Source of the DNA: Oscillospiraceae bacterium
GTDB lineage: Bacteria > Bacillota > Clostridia > Oscillospirales > QAMX01
DNA length: 51,960 nt
NCBI GenBank assembly: GCA_015067715.1
Contig: SVLY01000015.1
Span: 1 to 51,960, forward strand
Direction of reading: 5' to 3'
The notes below the pieces were generated by a model, which was not told the DNA's origin, did not search any database, and was given only the letters and a program-made list of their open reading frames with translations. Shown piece by piece: positions 7,317-15,783 of this stretch. Position numbers and translations under genes: made by a program. Position 1 is the stretch's first letter, and each line of letters opens with the position of its first letter.

Positions 7317-9128
7317 ATGTTGATAACAATCATTGATTCCGGAATAGATCCGGAGCTCAAGAAAGAAAACCTGATACGCGAAGAGAAGACTTTCACCATG
7401 AATGATTCGGGAGAAGTCCGCATAACGGACGGTGCTGTTGATACTATAGGTCACGGAACCGCCGTTTTAGGATTGATTCGGAGTCACCTCTCCCCAAACT
7501 CCGAAAACACGGAGTACATCGTAATTAAAGTAATGGATATTGATTTACCGTACACCGATGAATCAGTCCTTATCGCTGCTCTTGACTGGCTATTTACACA
7601 GAACATTCAAAGTGATATAATTAACATAAGCTTGGGCTGTTCAATGATCAGCGAATACGACAGAATGCTTGACGCCTGTCAAAGACTTACTCATAGCGGA
7701 AGTATTATTGTTTCGGCATTTGACAATAACGGCTCAGTATCTTTTCCTGCAGGCATGGATTGTGTAATTGGCGTTACCAGCGAAGAAACCATTACCACAC
7801 GAAACGATTTCCGAATATTGAATTCCACTACCGTCAATATATGCGCATTTGGAGGACCCCAACGGGTCAGCTGGCTGAACAGACAGACCGTTATCGGCGG
7901 AGGTGACAGCTTTGCCTGCGCCCACGTTACCGGCTTATTGGCAAACGGCTCACTGAAAGCCGAAGAGATCATTCATCAAAACGTCCCCTCTTCCGGTACT
8001 TTTTTATCCAGGCTTATGCATTTGCCCAAATCATCAAAAGCGGCAGTATTCCCGTTCTCCAAGGAAATGCATGCGCTTTTTCGCTATCCGGATCTGACCG
8101 TTTTTGATTCTGTAAGCGTATTTGATGTGCCCCGCTCAGGCAGAGTCGGCGCAACAGTTTCCCATCTTTTAGGAATATCCTGTCCGGATACCAAAATCAG
8201 GAATATTGCAGAAATATCTCCGAAGGATTACGATATTCTTGTCATCGGGCATACGCGTTTGCTCACTGCGATTTACGGCTGGAACAGAACCCCTGAACTT
8301 ATCAGGAGTTTTTTAGAGGCCGGAAAGCAAGTGTATTCCTTCGACGACTTGGATATTTTCTTTCCCGGCATCTTTTCCCCAACCGAGCTGAGCTCTGTCA
8401 TAACGCCGGGCGCTGAATTCGACTGCTCCGGGCTTCCGCCTTTCGGAAAGCTTTACCGTAACTCCAAGCCCACAGTCACTGTCATGGGAACCGGCCCTCA
8501 ACAGGGAAAATTCACGCTTCAGCTTGAACTCAGACGCAGGCTTTTGAAAGACGGCTACCGGGTCGGACAAATCGGAACTGAGCCAACTTCATTTCTTTTT
8601 GGTTTTGATTACTGTATACCCTTCGGCAACGACTCCACTCTGAAGCTTTCTTCCACGGATTTTATCCGTCAGGTCAATCGCTTTGCCTTTGAGCTATGCA
8701 TAGGCGACTCTGACATTATTCTTTCCGGAAGCCAATCCGGAACAGTTACCGCCGATTTCGGTAACGTATATAACTATCCCATAAATCAAACACTTTTTCT
8801 CATGGCACTCAATCCCGATGCGGTCATTCTCTGCATAAACCCCTATGACCCTCCCGCAGAAGTATCAAGAACCGTGCACTATATTGAATCAGCGTGTGAA
8901 TCCAGGGTTATCGGAGTCTGTCTTTTCCCGATTGACCGTGCTGACCCCGATCTCGGTATTTACAGCCGCACAGAGCATATATCCCCTGAAAGGACTGCTC
9001 AGGTAAAATCAGAAATTGAAACCACATTAGGTATTCCGGTTTTCCTGCTCGACCGGCAAGGCGATATAGATAAGCTTTACAGTACCGTAATAGATTTTTT
9101 TGCCGATGGCACAGAAAGGATAATATGA
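7317..9128 (+). CDS. Subtilisin-like (S8) protease fused to a P-loop peptide-maturation domain
   Basis: A 603-residue two-part protein. Residues 1 to about 210 are a compact S8 protease with the full triad: Asp7 in TIIDSGID, His46 in GHGTAVLGL and Ser198 in GGDSFACAHVTG. The oxyanion-type Asn is in SAFDNNGSVSFPA. It starts almost at the catalytic Asp, with no signal peptide or prodomain, so it should act in the cytoplasm, presumably cutting the leader. Residues about 240-603 form a second domain with a P-loop-like GTGPQQGKFT (390-399), reminiscent of DUF1611-type proteins. It resembles, as I recall, the TIGR04066 family of clostridial peptide maturation systems. The TGA overlaps the first ABC gene by 4 nt. 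None of the ABC proteins here carries a C39 peptidase, so this is the obvious leader protease. Confidence 0.85.
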   Translation: MLITIIDSGIDPELKKENLIREEKTFTMNDSGEVRITDGAVDTIGHGTAVLGLIRSHLSPNSENTEYIVIKVMDIDLPYTDESVLIAALDWLFTQNIQSDIINISLGCSMISEYDRMLDACQRLTHSGSIIVSAFDNNGSVSFPAGMDCVIGVTSEETITTRNDFRILNSTTVNICAFGGPQRVSWLNRQTVIGGGDSFACAHVTGLLANGSLKAEEIIHQNVPSSGTFLSRLMHLPKSSKAAVFPFSKEMHALFRYPDLTVFDSVSVFDVPRSGRVGATVSHLLGISCPDTKIRNIAEISPKDYDILVIGHTRLLTAIYGWNRTPELIRSFLEAGKQVYSFDDLDIFFPGIFSPTELSSVITPGAEFDCSGLPPFGKLYRNSKPTVTVMGTGPQQGKFTLQLELRRRLLKDGYRVGQIGTEPTSFLFGFDYCIPFGNDSTLKLSSTDFIRQVNRFAFELCIGDSDIILSGSQSGTVTADFGNVYNYPINQTLFLMALNPDAVILCINPYDPPAEVSRTVHYIESACESRVIGVCLFPIDRADPDLGIYSRTEHISPERTAQVKSEIETTLGIPVFLLDRQGDIDKLYSTVIDFFADGTERII

Positions 9129-10918
9129 AAAAAACGTTTCGTTCTGTTTTTAATGTTTTGGGCTTTTCCCTTGGATTTGCCTGGAAAAACGACAAAAAGT
9201 ATCTTCTTCTGAAGATCATAAGACTGCTCCCCGACGTGATCAACAGCGTTCTCGTTGTGAGTCTGCCCAGATACATAATCGACTCACTTGCCATCGACGG
9301 CGACCTGAACAAGTCTTTGATATTCACAGGGGCTCTCGTTCTGTCCATGCTGCTCCACAGCATCGTCTCCGGACTTATGGATAACGGCCTCAAGGTCAAA
9401 AAGCTCAGGCTTGACCGACAGCTGAACCACAGGCTTCACGAGACGGTAACCGCCATGGAATACCACAAACTGGAAAGCTCTCAGACACTTGACGAGTACA
9501 GCACCGTACGGGAATTTGTGGACGAAGTCAATATCTCAAAGGTCCTTGACACGGTATTTTCCGTTTTCTCCAACGTATGGAAGGCCTGCGCTTACGTTTA
9601 CATAATGCTGGAACTTTCATGGCTTTTCATTCTGGTCGTTGTCATTTCCCTTGTTGTGAAGACCTTCTGCCAAAACAGAGAAGAAAACGAGCTCTACCGG
9701 CTTCAGGTCAGGAATGCTCCCCTTGAAAGACGTATCGGCTATGCATCGCGAAGCGTTATGGACTATTCAAACGCAAAAGAGGTTCGTGTTTTCGGTCTTC
9801 ACGACTTTATAACCGATAAGTTCAAGGGCTTTATGTCACTCATGTATAAAAACGAGTTTGCCGGGATAAGACATATTTCTCCGCTGAAGGTTCTTTCCAC
9901 CTTTACGGAGGCTCTCTTCCTCCTCACAGCCTACGGAAGCATTGGATGGAGCCTCTACCGCGGTTATATTTCCGTGGGCATTTTCACACAATACACCGCA
10001 GCATTCTTCGCCCTCAGTACGGCAATATCTTCCGCCGTATCTGCCGTTGTCACTCTGAAAAACCAGGACAATTATATTTCAAGCTACCGGCACTTTATCT
10101 CCAGCTCCGCACCTTCCGAAAAGGCCGCAACAGAAGCGATCTGTCGCGGTGATCACACTATCACCCTTGAGGGACTTTCCTTCAAATACCCGGAGTCCGA
10201 AGAATACGTTCTTTCCAACCTGAACGTCAGCTTTACACCCGGAGACAAGATCGCCATCGTCGGCCGAAACGGCGCCGGAAAGACCACGCTTATCAAGCTT
10301 CTGCTGGGGCTCTATCGCCCCACAGAAGGAAGGATCCTTTTGGACGGACGGGATATCTCCGACTTTTCCCAGGAGGAATACCACAGCATTTTTTCCGCAG
10401 CCTTTCAGGACTGCTCGCTTTTCAACTATTCCATAAAAGAAAATATCTGTTTCGACCGCCCCGCTCAGACCGAACGTATTGACGAAATTCTTGAGACTCT
10501 TGGCGTGGGAGACCGGATCAGCCGCCAAAAGACCGGGCTCGACACGTATATAACCCGCAGCCTCAACGAAGAGGGCTCTGACTTTTCCGGCGGCGAACGG
10601 AAAAAGATAGCCATTGCCCGTGCTCTGTACAAGGATGCAGATATTTACGTTTTTGACGAGCCCGCCGCAGAGCTTTCTCCCACCGGCGAAAGAACGGCAT
10701 ACGACGCGATCTTCTCCTACCTCAACGAGAAAACCGTATTCTTTATCTCCCACAGACTTGCAAGCTGCAAGCGCTGTTCACGAATAATCGTGCTCGATAA
10801 CGGAAGCATTGTCGGAAACGGCACACACAATGAGCTGATGCAGGAAAACAGCCTGTATGCAGAGATGTTCTCCGCTCAAGCCGCCGCCTACGCCGATGAC
10901 CTCCCCGCCGGGCAATAA
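9125..10918 (+). CDS. ABC exporter half-transporter, pair 1 member A
   Basis: A 597-residue membrane-ATPase fusion. The N-terminal 310 or so residues hold six membrane helices (type I exporter fold) with the coupling-helix motif EVRVFGLHDF. The ATPase has Walker A GRNGAGKTT, signature FSGGERKK, Walker B IYVFDEP and H-loop FFISHRL. The D-loop is AAELSP instead of the usual TAALDP; the catalytic Glu is kept. Together with the next gene it should form a heterodimeric exporter for the modified peptide. There is no N-terminal C39 peptidase domain. It overlaps the protease gene by 4 nt, so the two are translationally coupled. Confidence 0.92.
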   Translation: MKKTFRSVFNVLGFSLGFAWKNDKKYLLLKIIRLLPDVINSVLVVSLPRYIIDSLAIDGDLNKSLIFTGALVLSMLLHSIVSGLMDNGLKVKKLRLDRQLNHRLHETVTAMEYHKLESSQTLDEYSTVREFVDEVNISKVLDTVFSVFSNVWKACAYVYIMLELSWLFILVVVISLVVKTFCQNREENELYRLQVRNAPLERRIGYASRSVMDYSNAKEVRVFGLHDFITDKFKGFMSLMYKNEFAGIRHISPLKVLSTFTEALFLLTAYGSIGWSLYRGYISVGIFTQYTAAFFALSTAISSAVSAVVTLKNQDNYISSYRHFISSSAPSEKAATEAICRGDHTITLEGLSFKYPESEEYVLSNLNVSFTPGDKIAIVGRNGAGKTTLIKLLLGLYRPTEGRILLDGRDISDFSQEEYHSIFSAAFQDCSLFNYSIKENICFDRPAQTERIDEILETLGVGDRISRQKTGLDTYITRSLNEEGSDFSGGERKKIAIARALYKDADIYVFDEPAAELSPTGERTAYDAIFSYLNEKTVFFISHRLASCKRCSRIIVLDNGSIVGNGTHNELMQENSLYAEMFSAQAAAYADDLPAGQ

Positions 10919-10941
10919 ATCTGTTGGAAAGGAAAAGAACA

Positions 10942-12711
10942 ATGAAAAACGAAAAGATCACTTTCGGCAGATCCGTAAAAGACGCTCTCTACCTTTTTAA
11001 GATCCAGCTCAGCCTGGGGTGGAAGGGTGTTCTGTGCCAGTTTTTGTATATCTTCATGAATGCCGCAAAGGGCATTATTCCGGTCTTGCTCCCCAAGCTC
11101 GTCATTGATGCATGTGTAAACGGCAGGATAACGGCCTTTGCATGGATACTGACGGGCGCATCGCTGTTATCCTGGCTGGTCGACGCAACGATAGGCATAA
11201 CCGAGTGGCTTCAAAGCATTTTCAACCTGAAATTTGCCCATTATTTCAAGCGCAGGATCTGCGAAAAAGCCATGGAGGCCGACTATCGGGACATTGAAAA
11301 CCCCGATTTTCTGGACAGCATCGAGCGTGCCATGGACGCCGCATACTACGGGCTCTCCCAGACGCTGTTTGCGGATCTTGCCGTAACCTTGCTGAAGCTC
11401 GCGTTTCTTTTTGCAACAATTTCCGTGCTGAACGTCTGGATCGCATTGGGAGCTTTGGCGCTGGTCGTTGGGCTGTATTTCATAAACCGAAAAGCCGCCG
11501 AAGTAAACCACAAATTCGAGATGGAGCGTTCCCCTCATAAAAGAAAAGCCGGGTACGCTGAGGAAACCATGCTGGATCTCCGGGCATCCAAGGACATCCG
11601 CCTTTTCGGGGCAAAAAATATGTTCTTTCAGAAATACAGAGATGCCTCCGAAGCTGAGATCGGCATAATCCGCCGGCAAAACCGATATAACCTGCTCATC
11701 GCATTGATAAGAGTGCTTATAAACGGTGCGGCCATATGCGGAATGTACGTTTATCTGATCTTCCGCTACGATGCCGGGCTTGTGCTTATCAGCTCATTCA
11801 CGATGTATATTGCGGCCTTTTCACAGCTTTACGGATCTGTGGACGACCTTTTCCGTGTACTTATAGACTTCCGTGAGTCCAGCATCAACCTGAGACGGGT
11901 AGAAGAGCTTTTTGACTGGGCCGTTACCGTCGGCAACGGCCGGGGAGAGAGCTTTGACGAAGAGCTGAGAACCGTTCAATTCGAAAACGTGACCTTCACC
12001 TATCCCGGACAGGACAGTCCGGCAATCGAAAACCTCAGCCTCCGCCTGGGCGCAGACGAACGTGTGATCCTCGTGGGTGAAAACGGCGCAGGAAAGACCA
12101 CCGTTGTGAAGCTTCTTCTGCGGCTTTACGACGTGGACAGCGGAAGGATACTCGTCAACGGAAAAGATATCCGCACGCTTAACTATAGGGACTATATTTC
12201 CCATTTTGCACCGGTCTTCCAGGACGTGTGGCTTTTTGCCTATTCCGTCAGAGACAATATCACCTTCGGCCGTCCTACGGACGAAGTCCGGCTCAGTGCG
12301 GCATTGGACTTTGCCGGGCTGAACAGGGTGTTTGACGGAGGCGAAGCGACCGTAGACAGCTTCTGCGGAATGGATTTCGATGAGGCCGGTATCAATTTTT
12401 CCGGCGGCGAACAGCAAAAGCTCTGCATTGCCCGCGCTGTGTACCGCGATGCCGACGCACTCATCATGGACGAGCCAAACTCGGCGCTGGATGCTCTCTC
12501 GGAAAAAGAGCTTTCCGATAATCTCCGTGCCCTTTCTCAGGAGAAAATGCTGTTGCTTATCTCCCACAGGCTGTCTATGAGCCGCTTTTGCAACCACATA
12601 GCCGTTCTTGAGAACGGAAGGCTCGTTGAGGAAGGAGATCACAGTACCCTTCTTGAAAAAAACGGAAGCTATGCAAAGCTCTACCTCGCCCAGGCAGAAC
12701 AGTATATCTGA
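10942..12711 (+). CDS. ABC exporter half-transporter, pair 1 member B
   Basis: A 589-residue membrane-ATPase fusion. The start is the ATG at 10942, preceded by GGAAAGGA, rather than the TTG at 10924. It has six predicted membrane helices and the coupling-helix motif KDIRLFGAKN. The ATPase carries Walker A GENGAGKTT, signature FSGGEQQK, Walker B LIMDEPNSALDA and H-loop LLISHRL. The D-loop is intact here, in contrast to its partner at 9125, which fits an asymmetric heterodimer with one degenerate site. It begins 23 nt after the previous gene and is followed by a hairpin at 12728-12764. Confidence 0.92.
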   Translation: MKNEKITFGRSVKDALYLFKIQLSLGWKGVLCQFLYIFMNAAKGIIPVLLPKLVIDACVNGRITAFAWILTGASLLSWLVDATIGITEWLQSIFNLKFAHYFKRRICEKAMEADYRDIENPDFLDSIERAMDAAYYGLSQTLFADLAVTLLKLAFLFATISVLNVWIALGALALVVGLYFINRKAAEVNHKFEMERSPHKRKAGYAEETMLDLRASKDIRLFGAKNMFFQKYRDASEAEIGIIRRQNRYNLLIALIRVLINGAAICGMYVYLIFRYDAGLVLISSFTMYIAAFSQLYGSVDDLFRVLIDFRESSINLRRVEELFDWAVTVGNGRGESFDEELRTVQFENVTFTYPGQDSPAIENLSLRLGADERVILVGENGAGKTTVVKLLLRLYDVDSGRILVNGKDIRTLNYRDYISHFAPVFQDVWLFAYSVRDNITFGRPTDEVRLSAALDFAGLNRVFDGGEATVDSFCGMDFDEAGINFSGGEQQKLCIARAVYRDADALIMDEPNSALDALSEKELSDNLRALSQEKMLLLISHRLSMSRFCNHIAVLENGRLVEEGDHSTLLEKNGSYAKLYLAQAEQYI

Positions 12712-12727
12712 CCTCTGAACACAATCA

Positions 12728-12764
12728 AAATGCGCCCCGAAAGCATTATGCCCGGGGCGCATTT
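12728..12764 (+). terminator. 11-bp GC-rich hairpin between pair 1 and the unknown gene
   Basis: AAATGCGCCCC (12728-12738) pairs perfectly with GGGGCGCATTT (12754-12764) across a 15-nt loop. There is no long T-run on the plus strand, so it may be a weak terminator or an mRNA-stabilising stem. The ribosome binding site AAAGGAG of the next gene begins 4 nt after it. Confidence 0.55.
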
Positions 12765-12782
12765 ACTAAAGGAGCATTTTTC

Positions 12783-13820
12783 ATGAAAAGAAAATTACCG
12801 GTAACCATTCCTCCTCCGTTCCGTTCAGTTTTTTTCTACGCACTTCCTTCGGCGTGTATTTCTGCCGACCCAAGCCAAACAGAGTGGTTTCACATGAATT
12901 ATCTGGACTTTTACGGCTACAAGAACACCGTTAACGCCGACAGATATGAATTCAGATTTGCAGATTCGGTTTCATACGTTGACAGGGGTCTTCACTCAAA
13001 CACGGCGGTGGCAATTGACCGCTACGACCTTTCGCGTTTCTCCTGCAAAGATATTATTGAATTTATCACGAACAGCATTGACACCTACAACTACGTTATC
13101 CTGTATTTGGATGAGAGCCGACTTTTCAACAGTCCATTCTCCGAAGGTTTCCACGAATATCTCGTATACGGCTACGATTCAGAGCAAAGGATTCTGTATC
13201 TGCTCGGCATGAACAGCAACGAAGACTATTCTGAAATTATTTATTCCTATGACATCATAACCGATGCATACGAATCAATGTGCTCAAGCGGAGAACACGG
13301 AAGGATTCTTTATCGGCTCTGTGTAACAAACAGATACTCCTCTTTGGCCGGCGGAGAAAGCAGGTATTTTTCTCATCTGATCACCAGAAAATTTGATGAA
13401 GAAGTCTTCGTAAACAAAATCAGAACTTATCTCTCGGGCAAGATATCTCATGGTGAAGTGACCATCCTCAACAGCACTATAAACCCAACTATCGCATGCG
13501 GCATCCAAACCTACGACCTGTTTGAACGATATCTGAATGAAATAAAGGACGGTTCAGGAAACTACGAATATAACGTTCCGTTCTTTTTTGAGGACCACAA
13601 ACAGGCACTGTATGCCAGGCTTGTATTTGCCTATAAAAAAACGTCACGTAGCGTCTACCTGAAAACAGCAGAAAATTTCCGCGAGACAGTAATGGCATCT
13701 CAGGCCATCAAAAATCTTCATCTTATCGGCATAAACAGCAACTCACGGAATACCGGGCGGATTATCTCATTGGTTCAGAAAACGAGAGCGGCAGAGGCAT
13801 TGATCCTTAAGGATATCTGA
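12783..13820 (+). CDS. Unknown protein, possible BtrH/C39-like fold, in peptide cluster
   Basis: 345 residues, no signal peptide, no clear membrane helix. I do not recognise it with certainty. The segment YVILYLDESRLF followed by FHEYLVYGYDSEQRILYLLG (about residues 100-143) resembles the middle of BtrH-N-type papain-like proteins seen in natural-product clusters, in which a His/Asp pair follows a Tyr-rich strand. A Cys that could act as a nucleophile (Cys25 in ALPSACISADP) is possible but not in a familiar motif. AAAGGAG lies at good distance from the ATG. The gene is AT-richer than the transporter genes on either side, like the maturase end of the cluster, which suggests a shared origin with it. 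Peptide trimming, acyl transfer or immunity are all possible. Confidence 0.7.
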   Translation: MKRKLPVTIPPPFRSVFFYALPSACISADPSQTEWFHMNYLDFYGYKNTVNADRYEFRFADSVSYVDRGLHSNTAVAIDRYDLSRFSCKDIIEFITNSIDTYNYVILYLDESRLFNSPFSEGFHEYLVYGYDSEQRILYLLGMNSNEDYSEIIYSYDIITDAYESMCSSGEHGRILYRLCVTNRYSSLAGGESRYFSHLITRKFDEEVFVNKIRTYLSGKISHGEVTILNSTINPTIACGIQTYDLFERYLNEIKDGSGNYEYNVPFFFEDHKQALYARLVFAYKKTSRSVYLKTAENFRETVMASQAIKNLHLIGINSNSRNTGRIISLVQKTRAAEALILKDI

Positions 13821-13842
13821 GCAAAAACACGGCGCTCTGCCT

Positions 13843-13872
13843 GCAATTGGTGCACGCTGAAATACAATTGGT
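13843..13872 (+). promoter_or_regulatory. Paired 9-bp direct repeats: candidate LytTR-regulator operator
   Basis: GCAATTGGT (13843-13851) and ACAATTGGT (13864-13872) are separated by exactly 12 bp, giving 21 bp start to start, two helical turns; the identity extends to CAATTGGTGCAC in both. LytTR regulators (AgrA, ComE, PlnC types) bind such pairs, with a consensus near (T/A)(A/C)(C/A)GTTN(A/G)(T/G). The right copy matches at eight of nine positions. The -10 box follows 33 bp downstream, in the usual position for activation. A LytTR regulator is encoded at 997-1701. Confidence 0.65.
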
Positions 13873-13905
13873 GCACAGATTACGGACTGCCCCTTTGTTT
13901 TGTGG

Positions 13906-13911
13906 TATAAT
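13906..13911 (+). promoter_or_regulatory. -10 box for the second ABC transporter pair
   Basis: A perfect TATAAT with no good -35 hexamer at 16-18 bp, which is typical of a promoter that needs an activator. The direct repeats at 13843-13872 occupy the upstream activator position. Transcription would begin near 13918, a short distance before AAAGGAG at 13921-13927. Confidence 0.65.
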
Positions 13912-13941
13912 ATCCTCGTGAAAGGAGCTGATCCGTCCTCC

Positions 13942-15783
13942 ATGAAAAACGAAAAGAAAAAACCGCCCTATTCCATACTGTCCAACACCTTCTGGACCTG
14001 GCGAAATCTTTTCCGATACGCCCCGGCGGCCCTTTGTATCTGCATTGTGCAGATCCCCCTCAGCATTGCCGCAAGCTATATCGGCATACGTCTGCCCGCT
14101 CTGGTGGTGGAAAAGGTCACAGAGGGAGCAGATCTGAAAGAAGCGCTTTTTCACGTCGGCCTGGTGATCGCGGCGCTGTTTGTCTGCGCCTCGGCAAAGA
14201 AGCTTCTTGAGTCGGCAAAGACCATGTCCATCTCGAAATATCAGATGCTCATGTTCTCCCGCTGGAGAAGAAAATACATGGGCTGTCTTTACCAGACCGC
14301 AGAGAAAAAATCCGTCCGCGACCTGGCAGAGCGGGCTGAGAGGACCTTGCAGACCTGGAACGGAGTCTGCCCCATAACGGACACGGTAAGCTCCTGTTTT
14401 TCCCTTATTGAAAGCGTGCTGTGTTATCTGCTCTTCGGCTCCATGGTGACGATGATAAGCCCCTGGCTTTTGCCCATCCTGACCGTTGCTCCGGCGGTAA
14501 ACTGGCTCTGCGCACGGGCGTACAGCAAATGGGAGTATTCCCAAAGGGCTGTTTCCGTTGATCTGGACTCAAAAATGCGTTACGTTGCCTCTGCCGCCGG
14601 TGAATTCCGGGCTGCAAAGGACATTCGCATATACGGCCTTTCCCAATGGCTTTGCGAGCTCTGGAAGGATATTTTCACGAAAAAACAGCGCCACAACAAC
14701 AAATACATCTGGCGCGAGGCTCTCTCACGCATGGCAGACCTTGCCGTCATCCTTCTCCGGGACAGCGCGGCATATATTCTGCTGATCACAATGTTCACCC
14801 GCGGCCAGCTGACCCCGGCGGAGTTCGTGCTCTATTTTGCGGCAGTCTCCTCCTTTGCGGGGTGGCTGGGGGGAATTATTAACCATTTCACAAAGCTTCG
14901 CAGCGCGAGCTACTCCCTTTGCGACTTCAGAGAATACGTCTCCCTTCCTGACGAAGAGGGCAACGGCACAGCCCGGGTGGAAGAGCTTTCCTCTCTGCCC
15001 CCGGAGATAAAATTTGAAAACGTCACCTTCCGCTACGACGGCGCCGCCGAGGACACTCTCCACGGCATCGACCTCACCCTTCACCCCGGAGAAAAGCTTG
15101 CCATAGTCGGCCTTAACGGTGCGGGCAAGACCACCATGGTAAAGCTGCTCTGCGGACTTTACCGTCCCACCGCAGGCTCCGTCACCGTGGCCGGACACCC
15201 CACCACGGACTTCGTGCGAAAAGATCTCTACAGCCTCTTTTCCCCGGTGTTCCAAAACGTCCGCACGGCGTTTTTCACCCTTGCAGAGACGATCTCCGGA
15301 AAATCTGCGGAAGATACCGACCTTGCCCGGGCAGAAAACTGCGCCATACGCGCAGGGCTGAAAGAAAAGATAGCCTCCCTGCCCCTTGGCATAAACACTC
15401 CCCTTGACAAACAGGTGAACAAAAACGCAACGGAGCTTTCCGGCGGCGAGGCACAGCGGCTCATGCTGGCCCGGGCGCTGTACAAGGATGCGCCGGTGCT
15501 GATTCTGGACGAGCCCACGGCGGCTCTGGACCCGATTGCCGAAAGTCGGATCTACTCTGAATACAACGAAATGGCAAAAGGCAAAAGCGCCGTGTTCATC
15601 TCCCACAGGCTTGCATCCACACGCTTTTGCAACAGAATAGTCTACCTTGAAAACGGCCGCATTGCCGAAGAGGGCTCCCACGAGGAGCTTCTTGCCCTGG
15701 GCGGAAAGTACGCCCATCTTTTTGAGGTGCAAAGCAGCTGGTACAGGGAGGATATTTCCGGAAAGGAGGCTGAGGAAAAATGA
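13942..15783 (+). CDS. ABC exporter half-transporter, pair 2 member A
   Basis: A 613-residue type I exporter half-transporter. The ATG at 13942 lies 14 nt after AAAGGAG, slightly long; a GTG at 13918 in the same frame is a weaker alternative because it precedes that site. Membrane part with coupling motif KDIRIYGLSQW; ATPase with Walker A GLNGAGKTT, signature LSGGEAQR, Walker B VLILDEPTAALDP and H-loop VFISHRL, all canonical. It is GC-richer than the maturase end of the cluster and has its own promoter, so pair 2 may be a separately acquired or separately controlled exporter, perhaps for immunity or another substrate. Confidence 0.92.
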   Translation: MKNEKKKPPYSILSNTFWTWRNLFRYAPAALCICIVQIPLSIAASYIGIRLPALVVEKVTEGADLKEALFHVGLVIAALFVCASAKKLLESAKTMSISKYQMLMFSRWRRKYMGCLYQTAEKKSVRDLAERAERTLQTWNGVCPITDTVSSCFSLIESVLCYLLFGSMVTMISPWLLPILTVAPAVNWLCARAYSKWEYSQRAVSVDLDSKMRYVASAAGEFRAAKDIRIYGLSQWLCELWKDIFTKKQRHNNKYIWREALSRMADLAVILLRDSAAYILLITMFTRGQLTPAEFVLYFAAVSSFAGWLGGIINHFTKLRSASYSLCDFREYVSLPDEEGNGTARVEELSSLPPEIKFENVTFRYDGAAEDTLHGIDLTLHPGEKLAIVGLNGAGKTTMVKLLCGLYRPTAGSVTVAGHPTTDFVRKDLYSLFSPVFQNVRTAFFTLAETISGKSAEDTDLARAENCAIRAGLKEKIASLPLGINTPLDKQVNKNATELSGGEAQRLMLARALYKDAPVLILDEPTAALDPIAESRIYSEYNEMAKGKSAVFISHRLASTRFCNRIVYLENGRIAEEGSHEELLALGGKYAHLFEVQSSWYREDISGKEAEEK

